Of a stretch of DNA of 14,927 nucleotides, positions 8,818 through 14,927 are shown piece by piece. The DNA is from Melampsora larici-populina 98AG31. Lineage: Eukaryota > Basidiomycota > Pucciniomycetes > Pucciniales > Melampsoraceae. The translations under genes were made by a program, and so were the position numbers. Each line of letters opens with the position of its first letter. Position 1 is the stretch's first letter. The notes under the pieces were generated by a model. It was not told the DNA's origin. It did no database searches and saw only the letters and a program-made list of their open reading frames with translations. The stretch covers positions 1 through 14,927 of the forward strand of contig NW_006768896.1 of NCBI RefSeq assembly GCF_000204055.1. The letters run 5' to 3'.

Positions 8818-9902
8818 TCACTTTGGGGATAAGGCAGGCGAACGATTGCATATCCGCTCACTCCTTCCAAAGGCTGGACTCTTGGGAAGGCATGAACCAT
8901 TCAACATAGGAAAAGCGAAAGTAGGTTTTAAGAAACCTTCAGTCCAAGTGATAGGAAATTCTGAAGATTTTGGTGAAGAAATCTTTGGTGTAGAGATGAT
9001 TCGAATTCGAACTCGAATCTTATCTCCATCAATTATTCCTAAGTCCTCAACAGATTTCGTAGGTGAGATTCTTTTGAGTTTTCTTCCACGATTTAACCAA
9101 AGTTGTAAATGCTCTGTTGGTACACAAAGCTTATAAGAAAGGTCTCCAAACAAGACTTGAAATCCTTGAGAGCGACGTAATTTCACTTCTAGTGTTTCTA
9201 CGAGTCCCTTTTCACTGGGTAGTTCCACTTGGACAGAAGTCATCGGATCTGTGAGAACCTCGAAAAAATCGGCACCTAGTTGAATGGAAAAATGAGGATA
9301 CTTATAAGCCAAATTCAAGAGGAAATTGGTGAGACTTTGTATTCACATTCTATATGTGACTCACCACTCGTCTGTTCAGGGTGTTCAAGCTCAGAATCAT
9401 GGGGTTCTATTGGATCGACTGCCGTTTTATCGGTCCAAGAGGATCTGTTGGAATGTGTTTCTGCAGTTTCCACTTGCTTGTCAGTTGATGTCTTCAGAGG
9501 ATAAAACTCCGAAGAGTAAACGTCGACTTACCGAAATCAGACCGCATCAAAGCATTGTCGGGTAAAGACAAAGACCCATGTTTCTCGTGGAGCGTTGTGG
9601 TCATCTCGATTACTGATCCATATTGTAGATTTCGCCAGCTTGATTTGGATAGTTCAGCCAAGCCATGATCGGGAACACGCAAGAAGAATTCAATCACATC
9701 AGTGGTCTCGAGTTTGAAAAGTTCTCGTACGTCACGCTGGGCAGCCTGTGAAGTGCAAGCGTCAGGAACCAAGTCTCAAGATATCAAAGCTTTCTGTTTC
9801 ATTAAGCGTTTTACTTACATGAAGGCTTCGGGGAGCTTCCGTCAGGATCATCCTATCACCGTATTTGAAGACGATGTTGTTGGAAATCGGATCAGGCGCC
9901 AT
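8818..9902 (-). CDS. Double ubiquitin-like-fold protein, 287 aa, function unknown
   Basis: Four exons on the minus strand: 9902-9819, 9745-9532, 9472-9365 and 9275-8818. Introns of 73, 59 and 89 nt have donors GTAAGT, GTAAGT and GTGAGT, with phases that match. The ATG at 9902 is the first after an in-frame TAA twelve codons upstream. Residues about 9-85 (VFKYGDR, RDVRELFKL, VIEFFLRVP, SWRNLQYGSVIEM) have a strand-helix-strand pattern that could be a ubiquitin-like fold. A polar, acidic linker (100-135) follows. Residues about 148-230 look more clearly ubiquitin-like: LQLWLNRGRKL (192-202), a Pro-Thr-Lys turn, then SVEDLGIIDGDKIRVRI (210-226), like the LIFAGKQL...LSDYNI...L end of ubiquitin. 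The tail (231-287) is Ser/Pro-rich and has no terminal Gly-Gly, so conjugation is not expected. A role as an adaptor through Ubl domains is inference. The Ubl calls rest on pattern, not alignment; the gene model is strong. Confidence 0.8.
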
Positions 9903-10670
9903 GAGGATTGAATGAAGTTTGTTAACCTGTTGAGATTAAAATCTGACGTAATAACTGGCCTCCGTGGAGAAAGTGAGAGGGCTTTGTAGTTGAATGCTTT
10001 GAAGTTGAAGTGAAGCGATAGGGACAAATTGACAGAGGATAAATCTGGACAAGATGTAAATGTGGACACAACTTTGTTCTGTGTGGGTTGAGAAGCTATT
10101 GATCGAGATTAATGAGGTGTGATTAGGTCAGAGGTGAATACCAAGACGACCAGAGATTTCTGAGAGATAGATTGGGGAAAGCACGAGTAAAGGTTTGTTG
10201 CCTTGGCTTGCAAGGTATTAATTTTCTCTTTAGCTCAAGAGCTGCTGGGCACTAATCTCACGTTGCTTTAGCTTTTGAAGCATGATTCATAAAGAGGTGT
10301 GACCCTCTATAACGGCACGTATCCAATATGTATCAGCATCGTCAAGGTCGAGCCATTCTCTCAAATCACTTGACTGGATTTCATCGGATGGCATGGCAAA
10401 GTTACCATACCTCCGGTATCTTTCCCCGAGAAGCAGATCATCATAGAATTGTGCAAATTATAACCCAGGATTTTAAGGTTGTGGCGGAGACCACAAATCT
10501 CAATCTTGCGTCACCTTAGAAATTTCCAGCACTTGACACTTTTTACTGTACGGGCAGGGGGATTTTTACAATGACCGATTGGCACTGAATTAAAGCAGTT
10601 TCGAGAAAGAATGCCAGCCCCCTTCATGGTTTTTTTCTTTTCTTTCAACGTTTCACTCAGTATTTTACTG

Positions 10671-10685
10671 ACGTAGATTCTACGT
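10671..10685. repeat. 7-bp inverted repeat with 1-nt centre
   Basis: ACGTAGA and TCTACGT flank a single T. Together with the hairpin at 10759-10780 and the opposed poly-T/GGC and GGCC/poly-A tracts (about 10699-10760), this marks a fold-back patch that may be a small decayed element. Confidence 0.45.
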
Positions 10686-10758
10686 AAGACCAGTTGTACT
10701 TTTTTTGGCGGGGAGAACGAGGCCAAAGGTATATTTTTTCTTTTTCTCGGCCAAAAAA

Positions 10759-10780
10759 AAGTATGTAGCGCCACATACTT
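10759..10780. repeat. Perfect 8-bp inverted repeat, AAGTATGT
   Basis: AAGTATGT (10759-10766) and ACATACTT (10773-10780) flank AGCGCC. AGTATGTAGC recurs at 12090-12099, again within repeat-rich DNA, so the sequence may belong to a dispersed family. Confidence 0.5.
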
Positions 10781-10973
10781 AATTTGAGTACCCTGCACAC
10801 ATTTTATCTTTCAGGATCCTTCACAAACTTTGCACTCTCAAATAAAACACCTACTGCTCATACATAGAATCTATGTCAGTACTATTTAGTGGAACGTTTT
10901 TAGAAAAAAGGGGAAAAATCCAAGTGAGGTGGCATTCTTTCTTTAAAACTGCTGTATGTGGTGCAACAGAATA

Positions 10974-11066
10974 GGTGTAAAAACCACTTAAGGGGAGGTA
11001 TTGTCAAAGTTTACACCACAAACAAAAAAGACACCAAACCTTAGTCGGTTTGGAAGTACTTGGTGT
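10974..11066. repeat. Nested inverted repeats built on GGTGTAA/TTACACC
   Basis: GGTGTAAA (10974-10981) pairs with TTTACACC (11010-11017). ACACCAA (11031-11037) pairs with TTGGTGT (11060-11066), enclosing the hairpin CCAAACC-TTAGTC-GGTTTGG (11034-11053). Sequence resembling AAGGGG-GTCAA-GTTT occurs at 10990-11012 and 11070-11085. It looks like the ends of one or more small transposon remnants; no coding sequence is associated. Confidence 0.5.
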
Positions 11067-11108
11067 AATAAGGGGCGTCAAGTTTGCATTTGTTTTATGT
11101 TTTTTTTT

Positions 11109-11214
11109 TCAAATTTGGTCAAGTGTTAACACCATGAATTTTTCAAATTGACTGTTTTTAAATTGAAAGCATGTTGGACAATCATGTTCATAGAAAGAAA
11201 CTTGACCAATTTGA
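11109..11214. repeat. Inverted repeat TCAAATTTGGTCAAG, about 106 bp span
   Basis: TCAAATTTGGTCAAG (11109-11123) is the reverse complement of CTTGACCAATTTGA (11201-11214), apart from one extra T. The interval is AT-rich and non-coding. It is a candidate short fold-back element, though AT-rich composition makes chance more likely than for the 12.1 kb element. Confidence 0.4.
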
Positions 11215-11498
11215 TCCCTGAGTTTTTTTAGAGCTCAAGCTTGAAATGAAATATTGCTTGTTGAACAAGCAAATCATTCCCAATGCATACCCAGCTGACC
11301 TTTCTAAAGGTCTCAAAAACCATTTGAAACTCAGTTTCCAGATGGTTCAAAGGTCACAAAGAAAATGAACTATCAAAATTTCCAAAGAGCTTCTTCAAAT
11401 AGCCAAAGAAGATGAAGACAATCAAGTGAGTGAAGAAAAAATGCTTGGTAAACGTATTGTTCCAACATTTGGCGGCATTCTCTACAAAGAGAGTATGT

Positions 11499-11716
11499 AG
11501 GGGGTTTCAAGTTGGGATATTTTTGCGCAAAATCTTTGCAAAATGGACAAGTTTTTGAAATTTTGTGGTGTTTGGTTTCCTGCAAATGGATGATTGACAG
11601 CATTCAGGACACCTTTTTAGATGTCTCAAATTTTTTATGTTGACAGTAAATTTTACAGTCTTGGACAAGTTGTTGTACTGTAAAAATATGGTAAAAAATT
11701 CAACTCGAAACCCCCT
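11499..11716. repeat. MITE-like unit with AGGGGGTTTCAAGTTG ends, 218 bp
   Basis: AGGGGGTTTCAAGTTG (11499-11514) is matched in inverted orientation by CAACTCGAAACCCCCT (11701-11716), 15 of 16 bases. No clear target-site duplication is visible in the flanks. A third copy, AGGGGGCTCAAGTTGGG, lies at 11850-11866 in direct orientation, and a looser one at 11070-11085. The open minus-strand frames across this region translate the repeat ends and are not taken as genes. Confidence 0.5.
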
Positions 11717-11849
11717 GATGACAAGATGGCCTTCTTGACCAATATCCTCTTCAATGATATGGAAAATACCATGATTAAAGAGTTTCAAAACTTGACCACA
11801 TAATGTGTATAAGCATACATTTATGCTAGATGCAAAAAGGTGAACCAAT

Positions 11850-11866
11850 AGGGGGCTCAAGTTGGG
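11850..11866 (+). repeat. Extra copy of the AGGGGG-TCAAGTTGGG end motif
   Basis: AGGGGGCTCAAGTTGGG is one base shorter than the end at 11499 and is likewise followed shortly by TTGC. It may be a solo end of a second, truncated copy or an alternative end of a larger unit starting at 11499. Confidence 0.45.
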
Positions 11867-12124
11867 CAAAAATTGCCTAAAACTTTTTACTCTTGCCTCC
11901 CAGCCCTTCAAATCTCATGTTTTTTACACAAAAGACACTACACTGTGCTTCTCAGGAAGGGCTTTCTACAAGTTTTTCAAAAATTTCAAAGTTATAAGCA
12001 GTAAGGATACCCAAGCAAGTATGTACATGTATCTTATTTTGAGAGAAGAAAAACAATATACTTTTTGCCTTGTGGTCCTTGCCAAGAAACAGTATGTAGC
12101 AAAAAGTATGTACACATACATACA

Positions 12125-12503
12125 CTGCCAGCATTAAAGAGGTCCCCAGATGGGAAGGTGGGTACCAGGGACCAGATTCCCCTTCTGCTACTGTTGAACA
12201 GCTCCATAAATAGTTCCCAAGTAGCCATTGTAATATATGCAGTCAATTTTTCAAGATGCTTGTTGCAATCTGAACAAAATTACAGCATGTATTACATGTG
12301 ATTTCCTTATCCAGATGAAGAGATAACTGATCTGATCTGTATGTAGCTGATAGCTAATAATTTACTCAGATGTTTGCACACATGTAGCATATGCTTTATG
12401 GCTCATTTGTGCAGTGCAAAATGATTTCATGACACATTCTACTGTCAATCATGTTCACAGCCTAGGTTGCTTTCCCACCCAGGTACCTATTTAATGCTGG
12501 CAG
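12125..12503. mobile_element. 379-bp non-autonomous element with 32-bp terminal inverted repeats
   Basis: CTGCCAGCATTAAA at 12125-12138 is repeated exactly in inverted form at 12490-12503. The similarity continues inward (AGGT, CC, TGGGAA) for 32 bp with 27 identities (12125-12156 against 12472-12503). There is no coding frame inside, so this is a MITE-like unit. An ACA lies just outside on the left and one base outside on the right, which might be a 3-bp target duplication, but this is not convincing. The superfamily is not identified; the ends do not resemble those of the hAT element at its right. Confidence 0.7.
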
Positions 12504-12934
12504 CACAACTTGCTTTGAGTACCCTCAGTGTTTTGAAGTAGGGATATTTGTATTAGGAGGGCTTAGGTCAATATTTCTAAGGTGTTTCCTTGAGATTTTT
12601 TTATGGTAGTGTGCTGTAAAAAGATTTCCCGTTTTGTAAAACAAGATGGTCAGCAGTGGTCAACAGCAATCAACAGCTTCTTGAGAAGCCCTTGATTCAT
12701 AATCTGTTTTCTTTTGTGGGTGAGTGCTACTAATGGTATATATCAGTCTTGACACCTTTCTTTCCTTTTTTGCCTCACATTGTTATCTAATGTTTTTTCT
12801 TCTATAGTTGTTTTAATTTTCTGTTTGCTGTAAGTTTGTGTAAATTTCTGCTCAAAAGAAATTGGGGTGTCTTAAAACCTTTCCCACTTTCATAAACTTT
12901 GGCATAAACTTTATGAAATTGGGAGCACCAATTG
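12504..12934. other. Spacer between the MITE-like unit and the hAT element
   Basis: This is T-rich non-coding sequence with short open frames only. Nothing further is supported. Confidence 0.5.
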
Positions 12935-12948
12935 TAGCAACACCACCG

Positions 12949-13097
12949 TCGCTACGCTCCGCTCCGCTATATCACCCAAAATCACGAGCGTAGTGATTTG
13001 CCGCTATGTAAAAAGGACTAATCGCTACGCTATATTTTCGACGCGCTATGAGATTTTAAAGCGGTGCGCATTTAAAGACCGCTCCGCTCCGCTATGG
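12949..13097. repeat. Subterminal repeat cluster of the hAT element
   Basis: GCTCCGCTCCGCTAT occurs exactly at 12956-12970 and 13081-13095. TCGCTACGCT is at 12949-12958 and 13022-13031. CCGCTATG and CGCGCTATG occur between, and GAGCGTAGTGAT (12986-12997) is an inverted version. hAT transposases are known to bind short motifs repeated near element ends; this cluster fits such sites. The match to actual binding sites is inference. Confidence 0.65.
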
Positions 13098-13411
13098 TTG
13101 TTTTTTAGACGAGGCAGCGCTTCTAAGCGCATTCAGGCAGCGTTTTGGGGTTCAGGCAATTTTTTTTGAGTCTTAAGCCTTTATTGGAATACGCATGTGT
13201 TATAATGGGCTTGGTGGAGTGGGGATCAACAAAGTAAAAACAGGAAGACAAGAACATTTTTTTTTGAGTTTTATGATGTGTTGTAGAACACACACAAGAA
13301 GACAACTTTTTTAGGGATTTAATCTTTATTTTGGAGAGCGCGCACAAGAATTTCTGAGTTTTTTGAGTTTTTGTCATAGGGAAAAGGGGAAGAGAAGCCA
13401 ATAAAAAGAAA

Positions 13412-14927
13412 TTACTTTCTAGCCTTACCGTTAGAAGTCTCATATGCTAGAAGATAAGCCGCAGCTTCAGCAAATAAACCCGAGAGAGAAACCTTTGACT
13501 TTAACCACTCGCGTACACCAACGAGCCTTGAGATAGCCCTTGCCGTCAAAGAAGCCCGACCAGGGACTGCGATATTGGCAGCCGAAGAGAATGTCCTCTC
13601 GCAAGGACAAGAGGTACCTGATAGCCCCAGGTAATCTCGGGCAAGAGATGCAAGCACCGGGAAATCCTTCTCGTGGTCCTATAAGTAATAACAAACCCAG
13701 TCAGAGACAGATTCAGAAGCCAGTAAAAGAGTTAGGATAAACATACGCTCCACCACTCTAGCTCCGACTGATCAGCAAGCATAAGATGAGCCCCCTCGAT
13801 ATAGTCGATATGCTCCTCCCGACGTTTATCAGCAGGGGACTGAGCTGTGACTTGAGTAGTAAAGACATCAAATTGGGTACAGATTGGAGAAGGTGAGGTG
13901 GTAATGGAAGGTGTTTGATTCGATTCATCTGAAGCCAAGTCAATAGGCTCTTCAGGCCATTCTTCAAGTGCCTTCTCAAAGATTTTGCGAAATAATGTTT
14001 TGGCTCGAACAGCCTCTTCAGGGTAGTTAAGGTCAAAAAATCGAATCCAAAAACGAGGATTGAGGATTGTTGAGATCACAATCGCATCAGAAGCAACTGC
14101 TTCTTCTTGATAACCTTTGAGTTTAGTGCGCATTAACACAAGCATGGCCTTGAGGTCTGAGTCTTCGCAAGCATCAACAAGGCGATCGATATCCAGAACC
14201 AACCCTGAGTATTTGGCAAGTAGTATACAACCGGTGGCTGTGTTGCCCTCCATTCGTTTGGTGGCATACAAAAACACCTGCAAATAAATAGATGTCAGTG
14301 AAAATTAAAAAGTAGTAACAGCATCCAAAAGAGACAAACCTGTAGTATCTTCACCAGGGTCTCGATCAAGTCCCATTCGTCAGCACTTATTTGCAAGCCT
14401 TGGTAATATCGAGTTTTCTGATCACTGAGTAGAATCGCATCAACGACCTACAGATCAAGCAAGAAGTTGTAAGATAAGGAGACACAAGGATGATCTGATG
14501 GAGAGAAGAAGAAATGAAAAAAGAAATACTACCCACATCACGTGCATCACTTAACCTTTTGAGGTAGTCAGCATCGATATTCCATCTCACTCCCCAGCCA
14601 GAGATAGGAGAGCGACCCTTGTACTCCATCTGCTTAGCCTTAGCTAAGAATTCTTGACGTCTTGCTGAGCTCCTGGTACATAAGCTGTTGAACTTTTTAT
14701 CCTAGAGCAAATGTTAGGTTAGCCAAGAAAAAGCAAGTTGAAGTAGTTATTCAGGTACTTACTTTACGAACCGCTTTAGCCACTTCAGAAGCGTTCTCAG
14801 CCACACTAGATTCACAATCTGAATCTAAAGCGTTGTCATCAAAGCCTTCTTGATCACGATCACTATCTTCTTGTTCCTCGTCTTCAGATGAGTCAAACTG
14901 AATGTCGTCATTGCCTTCATTCAAAGT
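13412..14927 (-). CDS. hAT transposase, C-terminal 411 residues (5' end off window)
   Basis: Five exons on the minus strand: 14927-14763 (open to the edge), 14701-14537, 14447-14340, 14277-13747 and 13678-13412 (stop TAA). The introns are 61, 89, 62 and 68 nt, all GT-AG and all phase 0; every exon is a multiple of three. Visible residues 1-45 are very acidic, a linker seen between the N-terminal zinc-finger and catalytic parts in many hAT proteins. Residues 56-110 include SARRQEFL and the conserved RW pair (94-95, in GVRWNI), ending LSDARD. VVDAILL and ADEWDLIETLVKILQ (111-146) follow, as in the RNase-H/insertion region. The C-terminal dimerisation domain begins ELEWW (319-322 region) and continues DFPVLASLARDYL, then TSCPCERTFSSAANI (345-359), the hAT hallmark block with E350. 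It moves the element by cut and paste in the nucleus. No stop or frameshift is seen in the visible part, so the copy may be recent; activity is unproven. Confidence 0.92.

Larger units (their letters stand above)
9903..10970. other. Intergenic spacer upstream of the Ubl-type gene
   Basis: The first 150 bp or so, read on the minus strand, is pyrimidine-rich leader sequence for the gene starting at 9902. No TATA box is obvious. Beyond 10200 the stretch has no supported gene. Open frames at 10328-10519 and 10511-10798 lack start context, splice sites or recognisable protein features. Hairpins are at 10671-10685 and 10759-10780. Confidence 0.5.
12935..14927 (-). mobile_element. hAT-superfamily DNA transposon, one end plus most of the visible transposase
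   Basis: The transposase gene (13412 to beyond 14927, minus strand) is followed, toward lower coordinates, by an untranslated stretch and then a GC-rich, motif-dense end. The outer boundary is placed only roughly, near 12935, where ordinary AT-rich spacer changes to the repeated CGCTACGCT/CTCCGCTAT sequence. The opposite terminus lies outside the window. For that reason the terminal inverted repeat and the 8-bp target duplication typical of hAT elements cannot be checked here. Confidence 0.75.

Noticed and set aside
10511..10798. 95-codon basic minus-strand frame.
   Set aside because: It crosses a fold-back patch with homopolymer runs, so Lys/Phe-rich translation is expected; no gene context.
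11373..11911. Two minus-strand open frames (76 and 134 codons), one with a CPFC...CREC zinc-ribbon-like pattern.
   Set aside because: They overlap the 218-bp inverted-repeat unit, and the PNLKPP and PNLSPL segments are just translations of the AGGGGG-TCAAGTTG ends. There is no good splice or start context; the Cys spacing is taken as chance.
12949..13097. CRISPR-like appearance of repeated GC-rich motifs.
   Set aside because: Spacing and orientation are irregular and units are short and partly inverted. The position at the end of a hAT element in a eukaryotic genome explains it.
13123..13443. 106-codon minus-strand frame downstream of the transposase.
   Set aside because: It starts in the last transposase exon in another frame and continues in the 3' untranslated region of the transposon; composition follows A-rich DNA.

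Overview
The window looks like nuclear DNA of a filamentous fungus, most likely a basidiomycete and plausibly a rust (Pucciniales). That is an inference from many short GT-AG introns (about 58-130 nt) in small genes, AT-rich repeat-filled spacers, and a hAT-type transposon with its own short introns. No database search was possible, so the species is not claimed.

Layout: (1) 3-1302, minus strand: pieces of a multi-pass membrane protein gene. Good protein-like frames do not join cleanly and at least two one-base frame slips are suspected, so it is called a probable pseudogene; an Asn/Ser/Thr/Pro-rich open stretch lies upstream of it (1391-1735). (2) 1741-2747: spacer with a strong hairpin and a possible upstream ORF. 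(3) 2748-4927, plus: a complete seven-exon gene for a mitochondrial-type Xaa-Pro aminopeptidase of the Icp55/XPNPEP3 group, with all five metal ligands. (4) 4928-6516: spacer with a hairpin cluster and a small three-copy repeat. (5) 6517-7510, plus: a two-exon gene for a 307-residue Ser/Asp-rich protein of no recognised family. (6) 7511-8817: AT-rich spacer. (7) 8818-9902, minus: a four-exon gene for a 287-residue protein with two regions that look like ubiquitin folds. (8) 9903-12934: a long gene-free stretch holding inverted-repeat elements, including a 379-bp MITE-like unit with 32-bp terminal inverted repeats and a family of short A-GGGG-TCAAGTT motifs. (9) 12935-14927, minus: one end and the 3' five exons of a hAT transposon, open across every splice junction and running off the right edge.

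The three intact cellular genes show no obvious shared pathway. Icp55 trims one residue from imported mitochondrial proteins after the processing peptidase; the other two are uncharacterised. The best candidates for something undescribed are the double ubiquitin-like protein, the orphan Ser-rich protein, and the unnamed small inverted-repeat elements between 10.9 and 12.5 kb. I did not find a convincing multi-gene novel system.
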